Source of the DNA: Balneolaceae bacterium | GTDB lineage: Bacteria; Bacteroidota; Rhodothermia; Balneolales; Balneolaceae | Direction: 5' to 3' | Assembly: GCA_007694095.1 (NCBI GenBank) | Contig: RECI01000225.1 | Location: forward strand, 1 to 36,290 | Length of the DNA stretch: 36,290 nt | Part shown: positions 1 through 8,133 of the stretch, in pieces | Layout: each line of letters opens with the position of its first letter | Numbering within the stretch: the first letter of the stretch is position 1 | Translations under genes and position numbers: made by a program | The notes under the pieces: model-generated | The model's database searches: none | What the model was told of the DNA's origin: nothing | What the model saw: the letters and a program-made list of their open reading frames with translations, nothing else

Positions 1-52
1 TCTCATAAATCCATAATTTTTCGTATATATCGGTCATAGAGGGGTTCTTCAA

Positions 53-616
53 ATGCTTCAGAAAAAATCAGACTTCATATTTAAGTATCCGCCTAACCTG
101 CAGGAGCTCGATCTTGCTACGATGGTGAGCATGTATCGCGACAGGGGTGAACCTCGCCGCGCTGCTCCCGGTAAATATCTTGCCTGTACAGTTAGCCATA
201 AACTACTTAAACATGCAAAATGGTGGTTCGGAATATATTACAGCCAAACCGCATGGGACAGCCTCCTCACCAAATATTCTGAAGGATATCCTCTGACTGA
301 AGCCGAAATGAACCTGCTTGGCCTGGTACTGGCACTTGAAGATGAACCTCCTCATCGGGAATTTGTCGAGAAAAACATCGGCGTATTGCCTAAACTGGCA
401 TACCTGATTGTAAATGACTTGCGCCAATTCGGGTTTATCCGTGAAGACGAACATGGTTATCTTACCATTACCCAGCATGGCGAACGTGCATTGCAGGGGA
501 TTTGCCGCAGGATATTTGGTAAACGCTTCATTCCTGAAATGCTTGATTTATATCAGAATAATCCCGGAATTTTTAAAAAGCCGGATCAACACAGTGATCA
601 GGCTTCACTTTTTTAA
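53..616 (+). CDS. Hypothetical protein with winged-helix-like C-terminus
   Basis: I do not recognise a named family for this 187-aa protein. It is soluble, with no signal peptide or membrane segment. Residues about 110-155 have the pattern of a winged helix: a helix ending in VNDLRQFGFI, a short turn, then GYLTITQHGERAL, which resembles the wing and last helix of MarR-type or replication-initiator-type domains. The N-terminal half is charged and aromatic-rich and shows no motif I can name. The ATG follows an AT-rich leader with no clear Shine-Dalgarno. The stop lies 10 nt before the argS start on the same strand, so the two are probably co-transcribed. A DNA-binding role is inference only. 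Confidence 0.6.
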   Translation: MLQKKSDFIFKYPPNLQELDLATMVSMYRDRGEPRRAAPGKYLACTVSHKLLKHAKWWFGIYYSQTAWDSLLTKYSEGYPLTEAEMNLLGLVLALEDEPPHREFVEKNIGVLPKLAYLIVNDLRQFGFIREDEHGYLTITQHGERALQGICRRIFGKRFIPEMLDLYQNNPGIFKKPDQHSDQASLF

Positions 617-626
617 AACAAATTTT

Positions 627-2261
627 ATGGAAACATATCTGCAGGGAATCATCAGGCAGGCTCTTATAGAAATCGGGGTTGAGGAAAACCAAATTCCTCC
701 CGTCAAAATTGAAAAACCCAGAGACCCATCCCACGGTGACGCGGCTACAAATGTTGCTATGCTGTTGGCCAAAACACTCAAAAAGAATCCCAGGAGCATT
801 GCGGAACAGATTGTTTCAAAAATCCAGCCGGATTCCGGAAAAGTGAAAGCAGCCGAGATTGCCGGACCGGGATTTATCAACTTTAGATATGCGGATTACT
901 TCATCTACAGCGAACTCAACACGATCCTCGATAAGGGTGGTGATTATGGCAAATCGGTCGAAAATAAAGGGCAGAAGTGCCTTCTTGAATTTGTGAGCGC
1001 CAACCCCACCGGACCACTGACCGTAGGTCACGGGCGAAATGCTGTTTTGGGAGATACCGTTGCCCGTCTGCTTGAATGGACGGGTGCCCGGGTGCAACGG
1101 GAATATTATTTCAATAATGCTGGCCGCCAGATGAGGATGCTGGGCCTCAGCGTGCAAGCGCGTTACCTTCAGGAACTTGGACAGCCCACGGAATTCCCTG
1201 AGGGAGGCTACGAAGGTGCCTATATCGGCGATATAGCTAAAGAACTGGTAAATGAATACGGAGACGCCCTTCTGAATCAAGAGGACGAGAAGGTGTTCAA
1301 AGAGAAAGCGGAAGCTGTAATTTTTGATGACATTCAGAAAACCCTGAAACGAATGAATATCGTGATGGATTCATTTTTTAATGAGAACACACTTTATGAA
1401 GACGGCTCCATTCAAAAAGTAATTGATGTGTTAAGGGAGAAAGGCCTCGCATTTGATGAGGATGGGGCAGTATGGTTTAAAACCACCGAATTTGGCAAAG
1501 ACCAGGATACAGTTCTTGTGAAAAGTACCGGCGAGCCAACCTATCGCCTGCCCGATATTGCCTATCATGCCAATAAACTGGAACGCGGATTTGACCTGTG
1601 CCTGGATATTTTCGGAGCCGATCATATCGACACCTATCCCGATGTAATGAACGGAATTGAAGTTCTTGGATACGATAAAAATAAAGTTGAAGTTTTGGTT
1701 TACCAGTTTGTTACCCTTGTGAAGGATGGCAAGCCATTTAAAATGAGCACAAGGAAAGCCAATTTTGTAACGCTGGATGAATTGATGGATGAAGTCGGTG
1801 AAGATGTTACCCGCTTTTTCTTTTTGATGAGGTCACCAAACACCCATCTTGAATTTGATGTGAACCAGGCCAAAGAAGCAGGTGAAAAAAACCCCGTTTT
1901 TTACCTTCAGTACGCTCACGCGCGCATTAAGTCTATCCTCAGGAAAGTGGCTGAACTTGAAAAATTTGATGCCAAAGCAGACCTCACATTGCTGAATCAT
2001 ACAGCGGAGATTTCACTCATCAAAAAACTGATGAATTTTCCCGATGCTGTATCCAATGCAGCAGGAAGCCGCGAGCCTCACCGCCTGATTACCTACCTCA
2101 ATGAACTGGCACAAGGCTTTACTTCATTTTACCATGATTGCCGTATCATTGGCGAAGAGAAAAACCTGATGCATGCCAGGATTCTGCTCGCTGAAGCCAC
2201 TGCCCGTGTTATTTCCAACGGGCTGGGTATCCTTGGTATCAACGCCCCCGAAAGGATGTAG
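627..2261 (+). CDS. argS: Arginyl-tRNA synthetase
   Basis: Class I aminoacyl-tRNA synthetase that charges tRNA-Arg with arginine in the cytoplasm. At 544 aa it has normal family length. The order is the ArgS N-terminal additional domain (residues 1-85), the catalytic Rossmann fold with the HIGH-type motif in ANPTGPLTVGHGRN, the KMSK-type loop as PFKMSTRKAN, and the DALR anticodon-binding domain at the C-terminus with YAHARIKSIL. The open frame extends upstream to 414, but the extra 71 residues do not resemble ArgS and overlap the preceding gene. The ATG at 627 gives the expected METYLQGIIRQAL start. There is no clear SD, which is common in Bacteroidota-like leaders. A bidirectional hairpin terminator follows downstream. 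Confidence 0.97.
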   Translation: METYLQGIIRQALIEIGVEENQIPPVKIEKPRDPSHGDAATNVAMLLAKTLKKNPRSIAEQIVSKIQPDSGKVKAAEIAGPGFINFRYADYFIYSELNTILDKGGDYGKSVENKGQKCLLEFVSANPTGPLTVGHGRNAVLGDTVARLLEWTGARVQREYYFNNAGRQMRMLGLSVQARYLQELGQPTEFPEGGYEGAYIGDIAKELVNEYGDALLNQEDEKVFKEKAEAVIFDDIQKTLKRMNIVMDSFFNENTLYEDGSIQKVIDVLREKGLAFDEDGAVWFKTTEFGKDQDTVLVKSTGEPTYRLPDIAYHANKLERGFDLCLDIFGADHIDTYPDVMNGIEVLGYDKNKVEVLVYQFVTLVKDGKPFKMSTRKANFVTLDELMDEVGEDVTRFFFLMRSPNTHLEFDVNQAKEAGEKNPVFYLQYAHARIKSILRKVAELEKFDAKADLTLLNHTAEISLIKKLMNFPDAVSNAAGSREPHRLITYLNELAQGFTSFYHDCRIIGEEKNLMHARILLAEATARVISNGLGILGINAPERM

Positions 2262-2313
2262 ATTCAAAATCCAGGCACCAAATTTCAAACATTTTCTATC
2301 CGCAATTTTGACC
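2262..2313. repeat. Dispersed intergenic repeat, block A, copy 1
   Basis: This 52-nt stretch directly after the argS stop closely matches 33759-33810 and the left part of 28368-28510. The shared core is CACCAAATTTCAAACATTTT followed by a C-rich step and an AATTTT-GACC end. All copies lie between genes. It has no coding potential of its own. Confidence 0.7.
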
Positions 2314-2359
2314 TCGATGTTCCGGAAACGGAGTTTCTGTGGCTTATCTTGTTAAACCC

Positions 2360-2382
2360 AAAAAAGCCGTTAGGCCTTTTTT
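2360..2382. terminator. Bidirectional Rho-independent terminator (argS / fructosamine kinase)
   Basis: Six A residues, a GCC stem, a GTTA loop, a GGC arm with one bulged C and then six T residues form a short hairpin flanked by A and T tracts. It would work in both directions. It lies between the convergent ends of argS (+) and the kinase-like gene (-), where a shared terminator is expected. The rest of 2314-2486 shows nothing else I can name. Confidence 0.65.
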
Positions 2383-2486
2383 GCCCTCCGGGCCGACCCC
2401 GACAGGGCTGTACGGGACAGGCATTGAAACTCAATGATTTAGCTTTTTTATTTAAAGTAAGAATTCCTGTGAGTTTCAAAAAATAA

Positions 2487-3350
2487 TCAGAACGACCTCA
2501 AAAACCGTTCGAATTGAGTAGCATAATGTCCGCCAAACAGGTTTACATGCACCAGCAGCGGATACATATTGAATACCGGTACCCTTTTCTCAAAGCCCGC
2601 TTCCAGGGGAGAAACCGATTCATATCCTCTGTAAAAATCCTCCGAAAAACCGCCGAACATTTTGGTAAATGACAGGTCAACTTCCGGATGGCCATAATAG
2701 ACTGCAGGGTCTATCAGAACAGCGGTTCCGGCAGTATCAAAAAGGTAATTACCACCCCAAAGATCGCCATGTAGGAGGGAAGGTTTGCACGGAGGAATGA
2801 TATTTTCCAGCTCTGTGGCAAGCCGGTTCCAGTTGGCATCCAGGTTTTTGGATAACCGGCCGGAATTAAAAGCCATTTTCATCTGTGGCTCAATTCTCTT
2901 TTCACGAAAGAAAGAGATCCAATCGTCATATTGTCCATTATACTGCGGCAGGCTTCCGATATAATTATCTTCATCCAGGCCAAAATATTCGTTACGCGTT
3001 TGATGTAGTTTTGCCAACTCAGCACCAAATCCTAACGAATTGCCACTGCTTCCCTCTTCAATATATTCGAGAAGTAAAAAAGCCGGTATGCCTTCCTGTG
3101 GATTGCCGGCAGCAATTACATCAGGAATACGCATTGAAGTTTCAGCCGATTTAAGCGTTGCTAATCCCAGTGCCTCCTTATCAAAAAAATCATCCGGGGC
3201 CGATGGATTGTATTTAAGGAAAAAACGTCCCTTATTTGTGGATATGAAATATGCCTGGTTGATACTTCCGCCGGAAACAGACCGATGTTCATTTATCGTG
3301 ATTCCATAGGTATCTGACAAAACGGTGACAATGCTCCCGGGTAAATACAT
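2487..3350 (-). CDS. Fructosamine/ketosamine-3-kinase family protein
   Basis: 287-aa member of the fructosamine-3-kinase (YniA-like) branch of the aminoglycoside-phosphotransferase superfamily. It probably phosphorylates ketoamine adducts on glycated amines or proteins as a repair step in the cytoplasm. Visible landmarks are an N-terminal nucleotide-binding region with SGGSINQAYFI and RFFLKYN, the hinge-like LLLEYIEEG, the catalytic loop LLHGDLWGGN (Asp as base, Asn as metal ligand) and the metal-binding LIDPAVYYGHPEVDL. The C-terminal NMYPLLVHVNLFGGHY is typical of the family. Length is normal and the gene is complete. It converges on argS and is divergent from hypC, sharing the 3351-3508 intergenic region. 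The exact substrate cannot be read from the sequence. Confidence 0.9.
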   Translation of the reverse strand: MYLPGSIVTVLSDTYGITINEHRSVSGGSINQAYFISTNKGRFFLKYNPSAPDDFFDKEALGLATLKSAETSMRIPDVIAAGNPQEGIPAFLLLEYIEEGSSGNSLGFGAELAKLHQTRNEYFGLDEDNYIGSLPQYNGQYDDWISFFREKRIEPQMKMAFNSGRLSKNLDANWNRLATELENIIPPCKPSLLHGDLWGGNYLFDTAGTAVLIDPAVYYGHPEVDLSFTKMFGGFSEDFYRGYESVSPLEAGFEKRVPVFNMYPLLVHVNLFGGHYATQFERFLRSF

Positions 3351-3440
3351 AATTACTTTATTTGATTTAGCGCTTACCTCAGAATAAAGTAAATCGCTGA
3401 GAAAATCATCGTGTAAAGCGATTGGTTAATAATTTTTGTA

Positions 3441-3458
3441 TTGTAATATTTATAACAA
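3441..3458. promoter_or_regulatory. Rex-like imperfect palindrome upstream of hypC
   Basis: TTGTAATATTTATAACAA is an 18-nt imperfect palindrome whose TTGT and ACAA ends have the spacing of Rex operators (TTGT-N10-ACAA), with seven of nine base pairs symmetric. It lies about 50 nt before the hypC start inside an AT-rich stretch. Rex senses the NADH/NAD+ ratio, which would suit an NAD-linked hydrogenase. The match is to the outer four bases on each side only, and AT-rich DNA produces such patterns by chance. Confidence 0.35.
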
Positions 3459-3508
3459 ACGAATTATTCAGAAGTGAATTCAACTGATTAAGCGGAGGAG
3501 ATGAGAAA

Positions 3509-3793
3509 ATGTGTCTTGCAATTCCCGGTAAAGTCATTTCTCTTGAGCCAGATTTTGATGAAGTAAATTATCCTGGCAAAGTATCATTCGGCGGAATAGT
3601 TCGCGAAGTAAATTTCTGTTTTCTGCCTGAAGCGGAAATTGGAGATTATGTGTTGGTACATGTAGGGGTCGCACTCAGTAAAGTGGATGAAAATGAGGCT
3701 ATGCTAACCTTGAAGTATCTTGATGAAATGGGAGAGCTGGATGATTTAAAAACACCACCGGAAAAGTTAGGAGAATGGAATGAAATATCTTGA
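3509..3793 (+). CDS. hypC: Hydrogenase maturation chaperone HypC
   Basis: 94-aa HypC/HupF/HybG chaperone. It starts MCLAIPGKV, carrying the essential Cys2 exposed after removal of Met, which binds the Fe(CN)2CO precursor together with HypD and carries it to the hydrogenase large subunit. A central VSFGGIVREV strand and an HVGVALSKVDENEA segment match the OB-fold family core. Start choice is firm: a strong GGAGGAG SD at 3494-3500 is 8 nt from the ATG, and the family motif begins at Met1. The last 14 nt overlap hypD, suggesting translational coupling. It is the first gene of the hydrogenase locus, and its promoter must lie in 3351-3493. Confidence 0.97.
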   Translation: MCLAIPGKVISLEPDFDEVNYPGKVSFGGIVREVNFCFLPEAEIGDYVLVHVGVALSKVDENEAMLTLKYLDEMGELDDLKTPPEKLGEWNEIS

Positions 3794-4862
3794 TGAATAC
3801 CGGGATTCTGCACTTGTCAATAAACTGCTTCGTAAAATCCGAAGTACTGTAACCCGGGAATGGAATATCATGGAGGTTTGCGGGGGCCAGACTCACGGAT
3901 TGGTCCGTCATGGAATTTTGGATATGCTTCCTCCGAAAATCCGGATGATACACGGGCCGGGATGCCCTGTTTGTGTAACTCCGGCTGAACTGATTGACAC
4001 AGCAATTGAGCTGAGTCTTAGAAGTGATGTGATTCTTTGTTCTTATGGAGATATGCTTCGTGTACCGGGAAACACGATAAGCCTGCAACAGGCCAGGGCC
4101 AAAGGCGGGGATATTCGTATATTATACAGCCCGCTGGAAGCGGTTAATATTGCAAGAAATAATCCCGGTAAAGAAATTGTTTTTTTTGCAGTTGGTTTTG
4201 AAACAACTGCGCCTGCAAATGCATTGTCCGTACTGCAGGCCTGGCAGTCCGGCTTAAAAAATTATTCGGTGCTTAGTGCACATGTTTTGGTGCCGCCGGC
4301 GATTGAAGCCATTATGAGTGATCCTGAGACAGTGATTAACGGGTTCTTAGCCGCGGGCCATGTCTGTACTGTGATGGGCCTGGGTGAATATCAACCACTC
4401 GCTCAACGCTGGAAAGTACCAATAGTCGTAACAGGGTTTGAACCTGTGGATCTGCTTGAAGGTATCCTGATGGTGGTTACACAGCTTGAAAAGGGAGAAT
4501 ACCACCTCGAAAACCAATACAGGCGTGTAGTCGGGAAAGACGGAAACCCGAAAGCAATCGAATTAGTTAATAAGGTGTTTGAGCACCGCGCGAGGGAATG
4601 GCGGGGAATAGGTGAAATACCGGTAAGCGGGTTATTTGTACGGGAAAAGTATAAAGACTATGATGCCCTCCGAAAGTTTGGTGAGATTAACATACAAGCA
4701 GAGAAGCAGACAGAATGCCGCTCCGGTGATGTTATGAAAGGTAAAATCAAGCCACCCGACTGTCCTCACTTTGGCACAAAGTGCACACCTGAATTTCCGC
4801 TGGGTGCCCCTATGGTTAGCAGCGAGGGCGCCTGTGCGGCATATTACCAGTACACGCAGTAA
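3780..4862 (+). CDS. hypD: Hydrogenase maturation scaffold HypD
   Basis: 360-aa Fe-S protein on which, with HypC, the iron of the [NiFe] site receives its CN and CO ligands. Family motifs are all present: VCGGQTHGLVRHG near residue 40, the catalytic cysteine motif GPGCPVCVTP near residue 65, FAVGFETTAP near residue 140, and the C-terminal cluster-binding region with CPHFGTKCTP and a late Cys in SEGACAAYYQY. Length is normal. The start overlaps hypC by 14 nt and a 20-nt gap leads to hypE, so hypC, hypD and hypE form one transcription unit. Confidence 0.97.
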   Translation: MKYLDEYRDSALVNKLLRKIRSTVTREWNIMEVCGGQTHGLVRHGILDMLPPKIRMIHGPGCPVCVTPAELIDTAIELSLRSDVILCSYGDMLRVPGNTISLQQARAKGGDIRILYSPLEAVNIARNNPGKEIVFFAVGFETTAPANALSVLQAWQSGLKNYSVLSAHVLVPPAIEAIMSDPETVINGFLAAGHVCTVMGLGEYQPLAQRWKVPIVVTGFEPVDLLEGILMVVTQLEKGEYHLENQYRRVVGKDGNPKAIELVNKVFEHRAREWRGIGEIPVSGLFVREKYKDYDALRKFGEINIQAEKQTECRSGDVMKGKIKPPDCPHFGTKCTPEFPLGAPMVSSEGACAAYYQYTQ

Positions 4863-4882
4863 TCATTGCATTTTAAACTTTT

Positions 4883-5938
4883 ATGAATCAAAACCCCAAA
4901 GTACAATTGAATTGCCCGATCCCTTTTCAGGATTTCGATGCAATCACGCTCGGTCATGGCGGAGGGGGCAAATTAACCCAAAAACTGCTTGAAGAGGGTG
5001 TTTTTACACTTCTGAACAATGATTGGCTGATGAGCCAGGGTGATGCCGCAAACCTGTCTCTTGACGGTGAATACGCTTTGAGTACCGATTCATTTGTAGT
5101 ATCACCAATTATATTTCCCGGAGGAACTATCGGTGATCTTGCCGTTAACGGTACGGTAAATGACCTTGCCGTAAGCGGTGCTGAACCAAAATATCTTACG
5201 CTCTCATTTATTCTGGAGGAGGGATTATCAACTTCTGAATTCTGGGAAATATTGATATCCATACGTGATGCGTGTACTCAGGCTGGAGTAATGGTGGTTT
5301 CAGGGGATACGAAAGTAGTAGAGAAAGGAAAAGGCGACAGGATTTTTATTAATACCACCGGCATCGGGAAAATTCATTCCAAAGCCAGGCTGGCTATGAA
5401 ATATATCCGTCCCGGGGACAAGATTATATTGAGCGGACCACCCGCCCGGCACGGGATTGCCATTATGAGCAAACGGCAAGGCCTGGAGTTTGAAACTACG
5501 TTAACCAGTGATACCCGGCCGCTGCACCATATATGCCAGGAGATGCTTGAAAAGTTTGGAGACGGCATACGGTTTATGCGCGATCCTACCCGCGGTGGAG
5601 TAGCTACTGTTCTTCATGATATCGTTCGGCAAACAAAACTGGGAATTGAGATCCACGAGAATCGCCTGCCACTCGAAAATGAAGTTGCAGGAGCTTGCGA
5701 AATGCTCGGATTAGACCCTCTCTATGTCGCAAATGAAGGTATCTTTGTCTGTATTGCAGACCATAACATTTCCGATGATTGTTTACATACTCTGCATTCA
5801 TGGGAATATGGTTCACAGGCTTCGGTTATCGGCAATATTGTAGAAGAACATCCCGGAGGGGTATTGATGCACAGCAACATTGGGGGGAAGAGAATGATGC
5901 CACAGGCAAGCGGAGAACTTTTACCGCGAATCTGCTGA
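4883..5938 (+). CDS. hypE: Hydrogenase maturation factor HypE (carbamoyl dehydratase)
   Basis: 351-aa HypE of the PurM/SelD fold. It accepts a carbamoyl group from HypF on its C-terminal cysteine and dehydrates it with ATP to a thiocyanate, the source of the cyanide ligands of the active-site iron. The glycine-rich GHGGGGKLTQKLL near residue 25 (ATP site), STDSFVVSPI, NGTVNDLAVSGA and RDPTRGGVATVLHDI motifs are all seen. The protein ends in PRIC, the required C-terminal Cys (residue 351). It is complete and follows hypD by 20 nt. The next gene is 400 nt away, so transcription may end or restart here. Confidence 0.97.
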   Translation: MNQNPKVQLNCPIPFQDFDAITLGHGGGGKLTQKLLEEGVFTLLNNDWLMSQGDAANLSLDGEYALSTDSFVVSPIIFPGGTIGDLAVNGTVNDLAVSGAEPKYLTLSFILEEGLSTSEFWEILISIRDACTQAGVMVVSGDTKVVEKGKGDRIFINTTGIGKIHSKARLAMKYIRPGDKIILSGPPARHGIAIMSKRQGLEFETTLTSDTRPLHHICQEMLEKFGDGIRFMRDPTRGGVATVLHDIVRQTKLGIEIHENRLPLENEVAGACEMLGLDPLYVANEGIFVCIADHNISDDCLHTLHSWEYGSQASVIGNIVEEHPGGVLMHSNIGGKRMMPQASGELLPRIC

Positions 5939-6346
5939 TTCTCCCCCTTATTCAAGAGCCTGGTGTCGCTTCCACGATAAAACCAGGAGTAAGTCATCCC
6001 CATAGAAGGGGCAGGCTGACGAGTCGATCCGGGATCATCCCAATCATCTAAAATAATTTAACTTTCGGAAAACTCGTCAGATAACTACGCGGCAATTCAT
6101 CCATCTCATGACAGATGAGTAAAATTTCAGTATTATTTTGGATTTTTATATCCAAATAGATAAAATTTTGCCCCAACATTTGAATAATTCAATAATTCCT
6201 CATAATGTACCTCTATACCTTAATACGACTCTTCGTTCAATTTTGAATTTGATGGTATCGGGTTAGTTTTTCAGCATTAATCTGATGCTGCCTGAACAAA
6301 GATAGGTTCGTGTAAATTTTTCCAACTTTAAAAAAGGATGTTGGAT
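5939..6346. other. Gene-free gap between hypE and hoxF
   Basis: About 400 nt with no convincing gene. Just after hypE a small hairpin (CCCC-ATAGAA-GGGG near 5997-6010) lies in a GC-richer stretch that could be a decayed repeat. From 6060 onward the DNA is strongly AT-rich and promoter-like. It holds an operator-like palindrome at 6137-6156, a minor TTCAA-TT-TTGAA palindrome at 6236-6247 and a CAGCAT/ATGCTG hairpin at 6272-6290. This is the likely control region for the structural hydrogenase genes. Confidence 0.5.
6137..6156. promoter_or_regulatory. Perfect inverted repeat upstream of hoxF
   Basis: TTTGGAT-N6-ATCCAAA is a perfect 7-bp inverted repeat with a 6-nt spacer, in AT-rich DNA about 190 nt before the hoxF start. 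Its size fits a homodimeric regulator site, but I cannot assign a regulator. It differs from the Rex-like site before hypC. Confidence 0.35.
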
Positions 6347-8113
6347 ATGGATGCACAACATGCAAATACTTATCTAATCGAACCACCCCGAACTCAAATG
6401 CTGAATCGTCTATGGGAATTTCAGCGTGCAAAGCAATATATCTCTGATGCCGATATTATAACACTTGCGAAAGATTATAATATATCTGAGATAGAGATTG
6501 AAGGGATTGTTTCTTTCTATCATTTTTTTCACCGAAAGCCCGCCGGTAAATATACCATTTACCTGAATAACAGTATGACATCCCACATGAAGGGATTCAA
6601 CAGGATACTTGAAGCATTTGAACGTGAAACTGCTGCTAAAGCGGGTTCTACTGACCCAACGGGAACATTTGGTTTATTTCTTACACCTTGCATTGGACTA
6701 AGCGATCAGGAACCAGCGGCACTCATTAATTTTTATCCCTTCACCAATTTGAATACCCTAAAAGTCCGCAACATAATCACACAGCTGAAAAAGGGTGTGC
6801 CGCTTGAAGAGATCTATGACAAACCCAAAAAAAATATACTTTTCACCACCGAAGATAAAGCCAGTATTTTCTTTTCTGAATTTAAATCCGGTTCGGCAAT
6901 TTCCAGCCTGGTTGCCCTCCAGCCGGATGGGGTAATCAACGCTTTAAGAGAAACAAGATTATCAGGAAGGGGCGGAGCGTTTTATCCCACATGGATGAAA
7001 TGGCAGGCAGCTGCGGATGAAAAGGCAACTCCCAAGGTAGTGGTATGCAACGCGGATGAAGGAGAACCCGGAACATTTAAAGACCGAGTGTTATTGCATG
7101 ATGTACCCGAAACAGTGATAGAGGGAATGATTGTTTGTGCGTACGCTGTAGGCGCAAGTTTTGGCCTGATATACCTGCGGGCTGAATACACATGGCTGCA
7201 AAACAGAATTGAAAAGGCTTTGCAGCGATATCGTGATAAAGGCTTGCTTGGAAAGAGTTGTGGTGGCATAACAAATTTTAATTTCGATATCCGACTGCAG
7301 CTCGGTGCTGGGTCCTATGTTTGCGGTGAAGAAACGGCGCTTCTCGAATCGGCAGAGGGTAAAAGAGGCGAACCCCGTACAAGATGGTTTTATCCTGTAC
7401 AAAAAGGATATCTGAATTTACCAACAGTGGTTAATAATGTAGAGACATTCAGTGCGGTAACAAGAATCGTTGAACTCGGCGTGGATTGTTTTCGCAGCTA
7501 TGGCATTGAAAAATCTCCTGGCACAAAAATAATCAGCGTTTCCGGTGATTGTAAATATCCGGGAATTTATGAGATAGAATGGGGCATGACACTTGGAGAG
7601 CTTCTTGATAAATGTGGTGCCGAAGACCCCCACTATATCCAGGAAAGCGGGCCATCGGGTACCGTACTCACATTAGATGAGCAGGATGTTCCATTTGCCA
7701 TGTTTGCTGAATTCTTCAGCCAGCACATCAGATGTGGCGGAGCACTTACAATATTCAATAAAAACCGGGATATCCTCGACATACTGCTCAATTACGCCGA
7801 TTTTTACAAGAAAGAATCGTGTGGTATTTGCACTCCATGCAGGGCCGGTAATTACTTTATTGAACGTAAACTTGAACGCTTAAAAAACGGGCTCGCCAAC
7901 CATGAGGATATCGAAGAACTGAAGCAATGGAGCATCATCATGCGCCATACAAGCCGCTGCGGGTTAGGTAAAACAGCAACAAACAGCCTCATCAATACCA
8001 TCGAAAAATTTGAAGAATATTTTGATGGTATGATACAGCAGGATAAATCCGCCTTAAATGTGGGATTTGATATGGAAGCAGCTATCCGTGATTACGAGGA
8101 ATTTAAAAATTAA
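6347..8113 (+). CDS. hoxF: NAD(P)-linked hydrogenase diaphorase subunit HoxF (NuoE-NuoF type)
   Basis: 588-aa flavoprotein that passes electrons between the hydrogenase module and NAD(P) through FMN. Residues 1-150 are a NuoE/HoxE-like domain in which only one of the usual four cluster cysteines remains (Cys115; Asn/Ser and Ser elsewhere), so its [2Fe-2S] cluster is probably absent. Residues about 165-588 are NuoF-like: CNADEGEPGTFKDR near 234, GAGSYVCGEETALLESAEG, and the [4Fe-4S] ligands Cys492, 495, 498 and 538 in CGICTPC and SRCGLGK. The nucleotide-site loop reads GRGGAFYPTWMKW (207-219), where relatives usually have GRGGAGFPTG. Start: AAAAAGG is abutted to the ATG at 6338 but 9 nt from the ATG at 6347, so 6347 is preferred. 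The gap to the next gene is 20 nt. Confidence 0.93.
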   Translation: MDAQHANTYLIEPPRTQMLNRLWEFQRAKQYISDADIITLAKDYNISEIEIEGIVSFYHFFHRKPAGKYTIYLNNSMTSHMKGFNRILEAFERETAAKAGSTDPTGTFGLFLTPCIGLSDQEPAALINFYPFTNLNTLKVRNIITQLKKGVPLEEIYDKPKKNILFTTEDKASIFFSEFKSGSAISSLVALQPDGVINALRETRLSGRGGAFYPTWMKWQAAADEKATPKVVVCNADEGEPGTFKDRVLLHDVPETVIEGMIVCAYAVGASFGLIYLRAEYTWLQNRIEKALQRYRDKGLLGKSCGGITNFNFDIRLQLGAGSYVCGEETALLESAEGKRGEPRTRWFYPVQKGYLNLPTVVNNVETFSAVTRIVELGVDCFRSYGIEKSPGTKIISVSGDCKYPGIYEIEWGMTLGELLDKCGAEDPHYIQESGPSGTVLTLDEQDVPFAMFAEFFSQHIRCGGALTIFNKNRDILDILLNYADFYKKESCGICTPCRAGNYFIERKLERLKNGLANHEDIEELKQWSIIMRHTSRCGLGKTATNSLINTIEKFEEYFDGMIQQDKSALNVGFDMEAAIRDYEEFKN

Positions 8114-8133
8114 CACAGTTTCGGAGATGGATT

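Noticed and set aside
414-626. Extended N-terminus for ArgS
   Set aside because: It overlaps the preceding gene in another frame, has no ArgS similarity, and the ATG at 627 gives the standard N-terminus.
816-1280. 154-codon minus-strand open frame inside argS
   Set aside because: It is fully antisense to a clear essential gene, with no domain pattern and no leader.
5779-6051. Open frame across the hypE end and the following gap
   Set aside because: It starts inside hypE in another frame, and its protein has no recognisable pattern.
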